From: CAYVIB01 sp964451365
GTDB lineage: Bacteria > Pseudomonadota > Gammaproteobacteria > Pseudomonadales > Cellvibrionaceae
DNA: 64,000 nucleotides
NCBI GenBank assembly: GCA_964451365.1
Contig: CAYVIB010000010.1
Location: forward strand, 75,921 to 139,920
Direction of reading: 5' to 3'
A model generated the notes under the pieces. It had not been told where the DNA came from. It was given only the letters and a program-made list of their open reading frames with translations, and did no database searches. Within the stretch, counting starts at the first letter, position 1. The number at the start of each line of letters is the position of its first letter. Shown here piece by piece: positions 33,721 to 42,399 of this stretch. A program made the translations under genes and the position numbers.

Positions 33721-34974
33721 ATGAGCATCTTTGAACAACGAGAATCCGACATTCGCGCCTACTGCCGGGTTTACCCCGCCGTGTTCGACAAGGCCAGCAA
33801 CGCGAGGCAGACGGATCGGGACGGCCGCGAATATATCGATTTTTTTGCCGGCGCCGGGGTACTCAACTTCGGCCACAACAATGAGCGGATGAAGAAAGCG
33901 GTAATCGACTATATCCAGGACAACGGCGTCACCCACAGCCTGGACATGCACACCACCGCCAAGGAGCGGTTCATGGAGCGTTTTGTCAAAACCATTCTCG
34001 AACCGCGCGGCATGCCGCACAAAATGCAGTTCGTTGGCCCCACCGGCACCAACGCGGTGGAAGCGGCACTCAAGCTGGCCCGGCGGGCCACGGATCGCAT
34101 GGAAATCGTCGCCTTCACCCATGGCTTTCACGGCATGACGCTGGGCTCGTTGGCCTGCACCGCCAACCAGTACTTTCGCGGCGCCGCCGGTGTGCCGCTG
34201 AACCACGTTACTCACCTGCCTTTCGGTGATGATCACAACGGCAATGCGCTGGAAAACATCCAACAGTTGCGTGACATGTACCACGACACCTCCAGCGGGG
34301 TGGAGCCGCCCGCCGCATTCCTGCTGGAAACCATCCAGGCCGAGGGCGGCGTGAACATCGCGGACCGGGAATGGCTGCAGGCCCTGCGGGAACTGGCACG
34401 GGATATCGGCGCCCTGTTTATCATCGATGAAATCCAAGTGGGCTGTGGGCGTACCGGCTCCTACTTCAGTTTTGATGAATTGAGTATCGAGCCGGACGTC
34501 ATCTGCCTGGCCAAGGGCATCGGCGGCATGGGCATTCCGATGGCGATGAACCTGATCAAGCCGGAGTTCGACCGGCACTGGTCGCCGGGGGAACACACCG
34601 GCACCTTTCGCGGCCAATGCCTGTCTTTTGTTGCCGGTGCGGAAGCGCTGACTTACTTCGAGGACGACGCGCTGATGGACGAAGTAAAAGAGAAGGCACT
34701 GGTAATGCAAAAGCGCCTGGCCCCGCTGGCGCATCAACACGCGGAAGTGGAAGTGCGCGGCAGGGGCATGATCGTGGGCCTGGACGTGGGCACCGGTGAG
34801 CGGGCCAAGGCCATCGTCAACGCCTGTTTCGAGTCGGGCCTGCTGATTGCCAGTTGCGGTACCGGCGGCCGGGTGGTGAAGCTGATTCCACCGCTGACCA
34901 TTCCCGAAAAAGATTTAAAAGAAGGCCTGGATATCCTGGTCGAAGCCACCGAAAAAGTTCTGGAGGCCGCATGA
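33721..34974 (+). CDS. doeD: Diaminobutyrate transaminase (ectoine catabolism)
   Basis: This 417-residue class III PLP aminotransferase has FAGAGVLNFGHNN, GPTGTNAVEAALKLARRAT, the PLP-phosphate loop region THGFHGMTLGSLA, IIDEIQVGCGRTGSYF, and the Schiff-base lysine in CLAKGIGGMGIPM. It converts L-2,4-diaminobutyrate to aspartate semialdehyde. It is a clear paralogue of EctB at 53282-54625 in the same window (same motifs: GPTGTNAVEAALKLAR, HNGTFRG-like segment). Its position between doeB and doeA assigns it to degradation. AAGGAGG precedes the start. It overlaps doeA by 4 nt (ATGA). Confidence 0.93.
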   Translation: MSIFEQRESDIRAYCRVYPAVFDKASNARQTDRDGREYIDFFAGAGVLNFGHNNERMKKAVIDYIQDNGVTHSLDMHTTAKERFMERFVKTILEPRGMPHKMQFVGPTGTNAVEAALKLARRATDRMEIVAFTHGFHGMTLGSLACTANQYFRGAAGVPLNHVTHLPFGDDHNGNALENIQQLRDMYHDTSSGVEPPAAFLLETIQAEGGVNIADREWLQALRELARDIGALFIIDEIQVGCGRTGSYFSFDELSIEPDVICLAKGIGGMGIPMAMNLIKPEFDRHWSPGEHTGTFRGQCLSFVAGAEALTYFEDDALMDEVKEKALVMQKRLAPLAHQHAEVEVRGRGMIVGLDVGTGERAKAIVNACFESGLLIASCGTGGRVVKLIPPLTIPEKDLKEGLDILVEATEKVLEAA

Positions 34975-36218
34975 AAAAGCGCGAGGACATGACCTTCCCG
35001 TTCGAGGAATACGAGCGACGGCTGGGCGAGTTGCGCGAGCGCATCGCCCAGCGCCGCCTGGACGCGGTGGTGATTTCCGACCCAGAAAATATCATGTATC
35101 TCACCGACTACCAGACCACCGGCTACTCCTTTTTCCAGGCATTGGTCATTCCTTTGGAAGGCGAGCCGTTTATGATCACGCGGGCGATGGAAGAGTCGAA
35201 CATTCACGCCCGCACCTGGGTCGAGCGCACCCGCCCCTATCCGGATACCGGCGACGCGATACAGATGCTGGTGGACAGCCTGCGTGAATTCGGCCTGGCC
35301 AACAAACGTATCGGTTATGAACGCAACAGCTACTTCTTCACCGCCTACCACCAGGACTGCATTCACACCACAATGACCGAAGGCAAACTGCTGGACTGTT
35401 TTGGTATTGTCGAGCAGGGCCGTATTCGTAAATCGCCGGTGGAAATCGAGCTGATGCACAGGGCCGCCGCCGCCACTGAAGCAGGCATGCGCGCCGGCCT
35501 GGAAGCCTGCAAAGCCGGCGTTACAGAAAATGAAATCGGGGCGGAAATCAGCGCCGCCATGTTCCGCGCCGGCGGCGAAACGCCGGCAGTGATGCCTTAT
35601 GTCACCTCCGGCCCGCGCAGCATGATCGGTCACGCCACCTGGGAGGGCCGCACCGTGCAGCCTGGCGAACACGTGTTTTTGGAGGTGGGCGGCTGTTTTC
35701 GCCGCTATCATACAGCGCTGATGCGAACGGTTGTGCTGGGGGAGTTGTCCGATTCCATGCACCATGCCCAGGAAAAGATGAAACTGGCCCTGGACGCCGT
35801 GCATCAAAACGTGCAGCCGGGCATGACCGTATCGGACGCCGACAACATGATTCGCAACATTATTTCAGACAACCAGGTGGGCGCGCGGCTGATTACCCGT
35901 TCGGGCTATTCCATTGGTATCGCGTTCCCGCCCAGTTGGGATGAAGGCTATATCGTCAGCCTCAAGCAGGGCAATTCCGCCATCCTGGAGGAAGGCATGA
36001 CCTTCCATATCATTCCCTGGATGTGGGGCGTGGACGGCGACAAAACCTGCGGAATTTCCGACACCATTTACATTACTTCCGAAGGATGTAAATCGTTTTT
36101 CACCCTGGAGCGGGACTTTACCATAAAGCCGGACCAGGGGGCGGAGAATAAAATGCCGGTGGTGAAGGACAATATTGCCAAGCATCCGGCGAAAGACAGG
36201 CGGGTGGATGGGGTTTAG
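34971..36218 (+). CDS. doeA: Ectoine hydrolase
   Basis: The start is the ATG at 34971, overlapping the doeD stop, with GGAGG close before it; the frame open to 34854 is an out-of-frame reading of doeD. The 415-residue protein is an M24/creatinase-fold enzyme: VVISDPENIMYLTDYQTTGYSFFQ in the N-terminal domain, then EIGAEISAAMFRAGGETPAVMPYVTSGP, RYHTALMRTVVLG and GMTFHIIPWMWGVDG. DoeA (EutD) opens the ectoine ring to N-acetyl-diaminobutyrate. It lacks the full dinuclear metal set of aminopeptidases, as is usual for this branch. It is translationally coupled to doeD. Confidence 0.94.
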   Translation: MKKREDMTFPFEEYERRLGELRERIAQRRLDAVVISDPENIMYLTDYQTTGYSFFQALVIPLEGEPFMITRAMEESNIHARTWVERTRPYPDTGDAIQMLVDSLREFGLANKRIGYERNSYFFTAYHQDCIHTTMTEGKLLDCFGIVEQGRIRKSPVEIELMHRAAAATEAGMRAGLEACKAGVTENEIGAEISAAMFRAGGETPAVMPYVTSGPRSMIGHATWEGRTVQPGEHVFLEVGGCFRRYHTALMRTVVLGELSDSMHHAQEKMKLALDAVHQNVQPGMTVSDADNMIRNIISDNQVGARLITRSGYSIGIAFPPSWDEGYIVSLKQGNSAILEEGMTFHIIPWMWGVDGDKTCGISDTIYITSEGCKSFFTLERDFTIKPDQGAENKMPVVKDNIAKHPAKDRRVDGV

Positions 36219-36230
36219 CGGGTGGAGAGA

Positions 36231-36307
36231 ACCCCCTCCCGACCTCCCCCTTGAAAAGGGGGAGGAGTTTAACCCCTCCCCTTTCAAGGGGAGGGCCGGG
36301 GAGGGGT
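36231..36307. repeat. GC-rich double-hairpin repeat, family A, copy 2
   Basis: This is the same design as 10156-10236: ACCCCCTCCC, then CCTCCCCCTTGAA/AAGGGGGAGG, then CCCTCCCCTTTC/AAGGGGAGGG and GGGGAGGGGT. It lies 13 nt after the doeA stop, splitting doeBDA from doeC, and could lower or stabilise expression across the gap. Confidence 0.85.
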
Positions 36308-36496
36308 AACGGAGCCTCCGCCGGCACAACAGCAAATGCTAAAAGCCCATCATTCCCGTGTACGCCGAACCCCGAAAATACTGCGGAGGAAAAAATCTCT
36401 CTCGCTTTTACAACCAGTCCCGGCTACCGGCCATCTGCCGGCACGATGCAGGAACAACATCAAAATTGGTGACAACAGCCTTTTAAGGAGCCAGCA

Positions 36497-37858
36497 ATGT
36501 TAATCGCAACCAATCCTTACACCGGCAAAAAAATCGCCGACTATCCCACGTTAAACACCGCCGAGCTCAGCAACCGCATCGACGAGGCCCGGCGCGCCTT
36601 CGACTACTGGCGCAAGCGATCCTTCGCCGAACGGGCCGACGTTCTGCGTGCGGTAGCGAAAGTATTGCGCGAACGCAAAAGCGAAATGGCCCGACTGATG
36701 GCGGAGGAAATGGGCAAGCCCGTCAAGGAAGGCGAACCGGAAACGGAAAAAGCCGCCTGGTGCGCCGAGCACTACGCCGAACACGCGGCGGAATACCTGG
36801 CCCGCGAGGTCCTGCCTTCCGACGCGTCAACCAGTTATGTCTGTTACCAGCCGCTGGGCACGCTTTTGGGCATCCTGCCCTGGAACGCGCCGTTATGGCT
36901 GGCGTTTCGCTATTTGGCACCGGCGCTGATGGCGGGCAACACCTGCGCCATGAAGCACGACCCGCATGTGCCCGCCTGCGCGCAGGCCATCGCCAGGGCG
37001 TTCGAGGATGCCGGCGCGCCGGCCGGCATTATGGTGAACCTGCCCATCGAAAACCCGGAGGTGGAAGCCCTTATCCGGGACCCGCGCATCGCCGCTGTTT
37101 CCTTTACCGGCTCCAGTGACGCGGGCCGCAAAGTGGCCGCCGCGGCCGCCTCGGAAATCAAACCCGCGGTGCTGGAACTGGGCGGTTCGGACCCTTGCAT
37201 CGTACTGGCGGATGCGGACCTGGAGCGGGCGGCGGATGTAATCACCCTGTCGCGCATTATCAATGCCGGCCAGTCGTGTATCGCGGCCAAGCGGGTGATT
37301 GTGGAAATGTCCATCTACGACAACTTTATCGAGCGCCTGCACCACTGCCTGGCCAAACTGAAACTGGGCGATCCGTTAAAATCCGACACGGATATCGGCC
37401 CGATAGCGCGCGAGGACCTGCGCCGCATTCTCCACCGCCAGGTCAGCGAAACCGTTTCCGACGGTGCCACCCGCATGATGGGCGGCGAACTTCCCGCCAG
37501 TGACGGATTTTTTTATCCGGTGACACTGCTCACCGATGTGACACCGAGCATGGCGGCCTTTCGCGAGGAAACATTCGGCCCGGTGATGTGCGTAACACCC
37601 GCGAAGAATGCCGACGAGGCCCTGCAGTTGGCCAACCACACGGACTACGGCCTCGGCGCCGGTGTGTGGACAAACAATACCGAACTGGCGGAAAGACTGG
37701 CGATGGAATTAAACGCGGGACAAGTGGCGATTAACGGCATCGTCAAAACCGATCCACGCCTGCCCAGCGGCGGTATAAAACGCTCGGGCTACGGCCGCGA
37801 GTTGGGCCCTCACGGTATTCGGGAATTTGTTAACGCCAAGCAGGTGTGGATCAAATAA
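36497..37858 (+). CDS. doeC: Aspartate-semialdehyde dehydrogenase, ALDH superfamily (ectoine catabolism)
   Basis: This 453-residue NAD(P)-dependent aldehyde dehydrogenase shows LGILPWNAPLWLAFRY, SFTGSSDAG, the general base in LELGGSDPCIVL, the catalytic cysteine in NAGQSCIAAKR, and EETFGPVMCV. It resembles succinate-semialdehyde dehydrogenases. Placement after doeBDA makes oxidation of aspartate semialdehyde to aspartate, the last step of ectoine degradation, the likely role. AAGGAG precedes the ATG. It is separated from doeA by 278 nt containing a family-A repeat, so it may have its own promoter. Confidence 0.9.
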   Translation: MLIATNPYTGKKIADYPTLNTAELSNRIDEARRAFDYWRKRSFAERADVLRAVAKVLRERKSEMARLMAEEMGKPVKEGEPETEKAAWCAEHYAEHAAEYLAREVLPSDASTSYVCYQPLGTLLGILPWNAPLWLAFRYLAPALMAGNTCAMKHDPHVPACAQAIARAFEDAGAPAGIMVNLPIENPEVEALIRDPRIAAVSFTGSSDAGRKVAAAAASEIKPAVLELGGSDPCIVLADADLERAADVITLSRIINAGQSCIAAKRVIVEMSIYDNFIERLHHCLAKLKLGDPLKSDTDIGPIAREDLRRILHRQVSETVSDGATRMMGGELPASDGFFYPVTLLTDVTPSMAAFREETFGPVMCVTPAKNADEALQLANHTDYGLGAGVWTNNTELAERLAMELNAGQVAINGIVKTDPRLPSGGIKRSGYGRELGPHGIREFVNAKQVWIK

Positions 37859-37893
37859 ACGGGCGCGGGATGATAAAAATATTTTTCAACCCG

Positions 37894-39114
37894 CTATCGC
37901 AACCCGGCATACTTTTTTGAAAATAAGTAGCACGTGATACCGTGCACCAGCACGGAACCGAAGACAACCAACGTGGTGATATTCCAAATGGAGTCCATGC
38001 CGGTTTTTTCACTGCTGACCGCCGCATAGTACAACGCGGCCACACCGACAGGGCCAAACCAACCGATAAACCAGAGATCCTTTTTTTTATTCAGGCCGGG
38101 AAGCCCTTTTTGTAAAACGAAAAGCATCGGCAACCGGCGAAACAACAAAATGCCAACTACCAGCAGAGGCGCTGTCAAACCCAGTTGCTGCCATTCGCCC
38201 CACGGCAGCACCGCGCCCAACAAAACAAAAATGGGGATGGTAAATAAACGCTCCATCATTTCCTGCACACGCTCAGCTTCCAACTCATCCCGTTTGCCTT
38301 TCATCTTGTGTCCCAAACCGATACCGGCGGCAAAAACGGCAATAATTCCATTACAATGAATAATTTCCATCAGGCCCAGCACCATAAACCCCAGCGAAAT
38401 AGTGAACGCCAAAAACGCTTTAACATCCGTTATATTCTTTTCCAGCGAATGGCTCACCAGCACGCCCGCTGTGTAGCCGATAAAATACCCGAGTACAATT
38501 GCCACGACATTCTGCCAGAGCAATATCCTGAGCACCCACTCCCACCAAAGGTTTATCCCGGTGTGAGTTATCAATAACAACGGCAAAAACACAACGCAAA
38601 GTGCAAGCCCGTCGTTGGCGCCGGACTCGGCCGAGATGAAATGGCGCACTTTCGCCGGCAGGTGCCGCCTGGCGACTTTACCGGAAACGATGGTGGAAGC
38701 CACCACCGGGTCCGTCGGTGTAATTGCCGCGGCAATCAATAAAGAAAACAAAACACCCAGACCTGTCAATAAGTAAATGACCGCGAAAGAAAATAACCAC
38801 ATCAACACCATGCCGCCAAGCAAGATGGTAGTCATGGATTTCCAATGCTCGACAAAGTAGTAACGGGGAAGGCGCAACGCTGTCGCCATTAAAGCCATCG
38901 CAATGGTGAGCGACGAAGCGAAATGGAAAACCCTGTATTCATTGCCCCAGCCGGAAGGGTCAATCCAGCCGAGAACATGCGGCCCCACGAGAATGCCGCT
39001 GAACAGGGCGATCATCGGGTCTGTTGTCGGCGAGCGGCTGATTTTTTCCTCCACCAGGCTAAGAACAACGACAACAAACCCCAGGCAAAAAAGTGCCAGG
39101 TAAAATTCACTCAT
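37894..39114 (-). CDS. Na+/H+ antiporter, CPA1 (NhaP) type
   Basis: This 406-residue membrane protein has about 12 helices. It contains the CPA1 ion-binding motif AAAITPTDPVVAS and the ESGANDGLALCVVFLPLLL helix, where the Asp is the expected transport residue. It expels Na+ or K+ in exchange for protons, consistent with the salt-adaptation theme. It converges with doeC; a GCGGG/CCCGC stem with an A/T loop at 37867-37896 may separate the transcripts. No regulator is adjacent. Confidence 0.9.
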   Translation of the reverse strand: MSEFYLALFCLGFVVVVLSLVEEKISRSPTTDPMIALFSGILVGPHVLGWIDPSGWGNEYRVFHFASSLTIAMALMATALRLPRYYFVEHWKSMTTILLGGMVLMWLFSFAVIYLLTGLGVLFSLLIAAAITPTDPVVASTIVSGKVARRHLPAKVRHFISAESGANDGLALCVVFLPLLLITHTGINLWWEWVLRILLWQNVVAIVLGYFIGYTAGVLVSHSLEKNITDVKAFLAFTISLGFMVLGLMEIIHCNGIIAVFAAGIGLGHKMKGKRDELEAERVQEMMERLFTIPIFVLLGAVLPWGEWQQLGLTAPLLVVGILLFRRLPMLFVLQKGLPGLNKKKDLWFIGWFGPVGVAALYYAAVSSEKTGMDSIWNITTLVVFGSVLVHGITCYLFSKKYAGLR

Positions 39115-39250
39115 AACATTTTTCAGCTTAGGGGCGATTGATTATCGAAAAAAATTGGTGCTGGTCACGTTCAACGCAAAATACAGACCAATTGATGAGC
39201 GCGTGAGGGGCGGATGAGCGCAGCCACCCGCCGTGGGGAAGTCGCGACAA

Positions 39251-39296
39251 CGGCGGGCGGCGCCCGAAGTGTCGGACCATCGCTTACCCGCCCTGC
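39251..39296. repeat. REP-like repeat family B, full copy
   Basis: CGGCGGGCGGCGCCCGAAGT then GTCGGACCATCGCTTACCCG and CCCTGC. Its outer arms GGCGGG and ACCCGCC are inverted. It lies just 3' of the YceI stop codon. A looser related stretch (GCAGCCACCCGCCGTGGGG) lies directly beside it. Confidence 0.9.
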
Positions 39297-39308
39297 CTAT
39301 TTGACGGA

Positions 39309-39947
39309 CTATTTGCTTTCCAGGGGCGGCCCGCTAAATTCCGCTTCGATTACGATATCCACATTATCGCTAACTCCCATTTTGGAACCGGGAGCGGGGA
39401 TACCGAAATCGATGCCAAAATCCGAACGGTTAAAACTGCCCGTGGCAGAAAAACCAATACGTGCGTGTGGGTCCATCGGGTGACCGGCATAACCGCCATT
39501 ATAAGTTGCTTTTAATGTAATGGTTTGGCTGACACCGTGCAGATTCAGCACACCGTGAATCAGCATCGTCTCCGGCGCAACAAGGTTTATATCCGTTGAG
39601 CGAAATGTAATTCGCGGATACTGCTCGGCGTCCAGCCATTGCTTACCCAACAACGTTTTGGTAAAACCCGGCGGCGGATTGGGCAGGGAAAGTGATTTGG
39701 GATTAACAGTGACGGTGACACTGGAGGCCGCCGGTTTTTTCGGATCAAACTTCAGCTCCGCATCAAATTCACTGAAACTGGCGGTATAGCGGGAAAAACC
39801 CAGATGATCGACAGCAAAAATCAGGGTCGCGTGATATTTATCCAGAACATAATTACCAGCGGGAACCGGCGGCGCCGACTGTTCCTCCGCACAGATCGGC
39901 AGCGCCAAAAGAAAAAAGATGAAGGAAAAATTTTTAAGCGTTTTCAT
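39309..39947 (-). CDS. YceI family periplasmic protein
   Basis: This 212-residue protein has a signal peptide (MKTLKNFSFIFFLLALPICA) and one YceI lipocalin-like barrel: YVLDKYHATLIFAVDHLGFSRY, SVTVTVNPKSLSL, FRSTDINLVAPETMLIHGVLNLHG, IGFSATGSFNRSDFGIDFGIP. YceI proteins bind isoprenoid-type lipids, and in E. coli respond to osmotic and alkaline stress. It starts 5 nt after the SRPBCC stop, so it belongs to the end of the ECF42 operon. Confidence 0.92.
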   Translation of the reverse strand: MKTLKNFSFIFFLLALPICAEEQSAPPVPAGNYVLDKYHATLIFAVDHLGFSRYTASFSEFDAELKFDPKKPAASSVTVTVNPKSLSLPNPPPGFTKTLLGKQWLDAEQYPRITFRSTDINLVAPETMLIHGVLNLHGVSQTITLKATYNGGYAGHPMDPHARIGFSATGSFNRSDFGIDFGIPAPGSKMGVSDNVDIVIEAEFSGPPLESK

Positions 39948-39952
39948 AATTG

Positions 39953-40399
39953 TTATTCACATAGAGATTTAAGTTTATCGAGCGCCTTTGGCCAGGCATC
40001 TTTCATATGATCCTCGAATTCATCAGTAACATCCATTTCGACACGTAATTCCGTTGCGCCACCCTTATCGTCGAAGTAATAGTTTTCCTGGGCGCCCGCC
40101 CAACTCTCCACTTTTTCACCCGAGGTGATCTCCAGATCCCCTTCCAAAAAGCCGAGGTGTTCGATGGACACTTCGCGGTTGGGAATATTTTCCCGGATAC
40201 GGCTAACCATACCGCCCTGATTGCCCTTATCGTCCTCACCGATAAACACAATCTTGGCGCCTTTGTCCCAGGAACCTTTGTAGTGGGATTCGCTATTGAA
40301 TATCTTCGTCCATTCCCGGTAGGTTTTATCTTCAAGCATGGTTTTATAAACCTTATCAACGGGAGCATTGATGGTGATTTCAAAATTTACTCTGTTCAT
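39953..40399 (-). CDS. SRPBCC / AHSA1-type ligand-binding protein
   Basis: This 148-residue single-domain protein of the START/SRPBCC fold starts FEITINAPVDKVYKTMLEDKTYREWTKIFN and ends with the long helix FEDHMKDAWPKALDKLKSLCE. The family binds hydrophobic ligands; no catalytic residues are evident. It has a perfect AAAGGAGG ribosome site. Genes of this kind are regular companions of ECF41/42-type sigma and YCII genes. It is followed at once by the yceI-like gene. Confidence 0.87.
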   Translation of the reverse strand: MNRVNFEITINAPVDKVYKTMLEDKTYREWTKIFNSESHYKGSWDKGAKIVFIGEDDKGNQGGMVSRIRENIPNREVSIEHLGFLEGDLEITSGEKVESWAGAQENYYFDDKGGATELRVEMDVTDEFEDHMKDAWPKALDKLKSLCE

Positions 40400-40482
40400 C
40401 TTTAACCTCCTTTAAAAATTCAGCTGCAGGGGATATTTCCTGCGGTCTTTACTTAAGGGATAACCCCTTGCGACCTGTTGTA

Positions 40483-40503
40483 GGGTAGCCTTTGCGGTTA
40501 CCC
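40483..40503. other. Hairpin between VOC and SRPBCC genes
   Basis: GGGTAGCC (40483-40490) and GGTTACCC (40496-40503) form an 8-bp stem with one G-T pair and a TTTGC loop. It sits in the roughly 130-nt gap within the minus-strand operon and may be a processing site or part of a REP-like element (the region also carries CCCGGGCAGCCCC). Confidence 0.5.
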
Positions 40504-40530
40504 CGGGCAGCCCCATGTGTCATTCCAGGG

Positions 40531-40938
40531 CTAGCCGGGGAACGCGCTCATATCCATGTAAAACACTTCCCAGATATGTCCATCCAGGTCCTGAAAACCG
40601 TGGGCGTACATAAAACCGAGATCCTGCGCGTCCTTGTAGTTTTTTCCTCCTGCCGCGACAGCGGCATTTACCATTTCATCCACCTCCTCGCGACTCTTGC
40701 AGTCCAGTGCTATCAACACTTGAGTGCTGGTTTGTGCATCGCTGATGGGATACGGCGTGAATTCCTTGAACTTTTCGTGCGTGAGCAGCATCGCATAGTT
40801 ATTGTTTTCGCTGATTACCATGCAGGCGGCGGTTTCGTCGGTAAACTGCGGATTGAAGGAAAAACCCAGCTTTTCGAAAAAAGCCATCGACGCCTTCAGG
40901 TCCCGCACGGGCAAGTTAACAAATATTTGTCTGGACAT
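40531..40938 (-). CDS. VOC family (glyoxalase-like) protein
   Basis: The start is the ATG of MSRQIFVNLPVRDL (40936-40938), with GGAG 7 nt before it. The 135-residue protein has two beta-alpha-beta-beta-beta modules: FVNLPVRDLKASMAFFEKLGFSF and the later YAHGFQDLDGHIWEVFYMD with the metal Glu/His region. This subgroup (PhnB/glyoxalase-like lactoylglutathione lyase relatives) has no firm substrate. It belongs to the ECF42 operon, downstream of the GyrI-like gene by 28 nt. Confidence 0.87.
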   Translation of the reverse strand: MSRQIFVNLPVRDLKASMAFFEKLGFSFNPQFTDETAACMVISENNNYAMLLTHEKFKEFTPYPISDAQTSTQVLIALDCKSREEVDEMVNAAVAAGGKNYKDAQDLGFMYAHGFQDLDGHIWEVFYMDMSAFPG

Positions 40939-40966
40939 ACTGTTCTCCAAAAATTTTCCAAAAGTT

Positions 40967-41437
40967 TCAATTTTTCACCGGCATCCAGATTTCCACGCCA
41001 CCCAGGCCGGTATTCGGGCCGAACGCATCGGTGTAACATTCAAATGACGGTGCATCGGCAACTTCGTAATTATTTTCCTGCAACCAAGTCCAAACCGCAT
41101 CGAACGCCTCCGGAAGTTTAGAGACATGCTCGCGATGAATAAATACCGCGTAGTGTTGCGGCGGCAAACGCAAATGCGTCAATGCCGCTGGCAGAGCCTC
41201 TATCGCATCCACCTCCACACCGGCGAGATAATCAAAGCCGCAAGCCGGCTGAAAGTTCCAACACACACCGTAAAAGTCTGAACCGCGCCGGTCGGAAATG
41301 CCATCGACAAGGGACATGAGCCTGTTCCATTGCGCGGGAATATTGGAGCGGGTTTCGAAGGTGTAACTTTCATTCAAACCCGCTATTAAAATTTCCCCGC
41401 GTTGTTGGAATTCCGGTTGCCCGATGCCGATAGCCAT
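40967..41437 (-). CDS. GyrI-like effector-binding domain protein
   Basis: The start is taken at MAIGIGQPEFQQRG (41435-41437); the longer frame to 41557 reads antisense of the next gene and is Arg-rich nonsense. The 156-residue protein has the AraC-effector/GyrI small-molecule-binding fold (IPAQWNRLMSLVDGIS, DYLAGVEVDAIEALPAALTHLRLPPQHYAVFIHREHVSKLPEAFDAVWTWL, ending VEIWMPVK) and no DNA-binding domain. It lies 4 nt after the stop of the YCII gene, so it is co-translated. The role is probably stress-related ligand binding; the ligand is unknown. Confidence 0.85.
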   Translation of the reverse strand: MAIGIGQPEFQQRGEILIAGLNESYTFETRSNIPAQWNRLMSLVDGISDRRGSDFYGVCWNFQPACGFDYLAGVEVDAIEALPAALTHLRLPPQHYAVFIHREHVSKLPEAFDAVWTWLQENNYEVADAPSFECYTDAFGPNTGLGGVEIWMPVKN

Positions 41438-41441
41438 GACG

Positions 41442-41876
41442 TTACGCCTTTGCCTGATTCTTTTGCGCTTCTTCCCAGACTCGTTTTTCCTGTTCCTGCA
41501 ACTCCGGTGTAAAAGCCTCGCCAAAATCCTCCGCTTCAAAAATCGGGCGGATTTCAAGGTCGGAATCGTCGTTCATCGGGTTGGGACAGCGTTTTGCCCA
41601 TTCGATCGCTTCTTCCATCGACTCGACCTTCCATATCCAATAACCGGCGATCAGCTCATTGGTTTCGGTAAACGGGCCGTTGGTAACCGCGCGGTTGGTT
41701 CCGGAAAAACGCACGCGCACGCCTTTGGAACTCGGGTGCAGACCCTCGCCCGCCAGCATAATGCCGGCCTTCACCAGTTGCTCGTTGTACTGCATCATGT
41801 CCGTCAGCAATTGCTCGCCCGGCATTTCGCCGTTTTCGGAATCCTGTGTTGCCTTGACTATCACCATGACTTTCAT
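41442..41876 (-). CDS. YCII/DGPF family protein 1
   Basis: The start is MKVMVIVKATQDSENG (41874-41876), with GAGGAG 8 nt before it. This 144-residue YCII-related protein has ALINE-type motifs: TNGPFTETNELIAGYWIWKVESMEEAIEWAKRCP (the NGPFxE variant of DGPF) and LEIRPIFEAEDF. DGPF proteins are the standard neighbours and targets of ECF42 sigma factors. Biochemical function is unknown. It is preceded by a second YCII gene 28 nt upstream. Confidence 0.9.
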   Translation of the reverse strand: MKVMVIVKATQDSENGEMPGEQLLTDMMQYNEQLVKAGIMLAGEGLHPSSKGVRVRFSGTNRAVTNGPFTETNELIAGYWIWKVESMEEAIEWAKRCPNPMNDDSDLEIRPIFEAEDFGEAFTPELQEQEKRVWEEAQKNQAKA

Positions 41877-41904
41877 AAATGTTCTCCTCGAAAAAAATTG
41901 GTAA

Positions 41905-42255
41905 TTAAGGTAGGTTGGGTAATTCAACAATCGGGCGGATTTCCACTGTCCCCCGCCGACCACCGGGGATGCGACCGGCAATTTCAATCGCGTCGTCCAG
42001 ATTGGCCACATCGATAAGAAAATAGCCACCCAGCTGCTCGTGGGTTTCGGCGAACGGGCCATCGGTAATAACCCGCTTGCCTTCGCGCAAGGTGATGCTG
42101 GTGGCGGTGGTGACAGAGTGCAGCGGCGATGCGCCCGCGTACTGCCCCTTCTCTTTCAACTCGTAACAAAGGTCAACCGATTCCGCCATGCAGGCTTCCC
42201 GCTCTTCCGGTGTCCATGCATTTTCATCGCCATAAATAAGCAGCATATATTTCAT
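41905..42255 (-). CDS. YCII/DGPF family protein 2
   Basis: This 116-residue protein has MKYMLLIYGDENAWTPEE at the start, the hallmark ITDGPFAETHEQLGGYFLIDVANLDDAIEIA in the middle, and VEIRPIVELP at the end. It is a paralogue of the next gene. GAGGATAAACA precedes the ATG. It is the first gene after the ECF42 sigma gene, across a 140-nt gap that holds a family-B repeat and presumably the sigma-dependent promoter. Confidence 0.92.
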   Translation of the reverse strand: MKYMLLIYGDENAWTPEEREACMAESVDLCYELKEKGQYAGASPLHSVTTATSITLREGKRVITDGPFAETHEQLGGYFLIDVANLDDAIEIAGRIPGGRRGTVEIRPIVELPNLP

Positions 42256-42352
42256 TGTTTATCCTCTTGAATGCAGCGTTTGTAGATTAGTCGTAACAGA
42301 AAAAGGCAAATCGACAGGTGTGGGAAAAATTTTTCAAATTTTCCCACTTCGT

Positions 42353-42399
42353 GGGGCGGGTAAGCGATGGTCCCACACTTCGGGCGCCACCCGCCCTAC
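42353..42399. repeat. REP-like repeat family B, inverted copy
   Basis: GGGGCGGGTAAGCGATGGTC then CCACACTTCGGGCGCCACCC and GCCCTAC, in reverse orientation relative to 39251 and 47847. Its last bases form the TAG stop codon of the ECF42 sigma gene, so the element has become part of that gene's 3' end. Confidence 0.9.
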
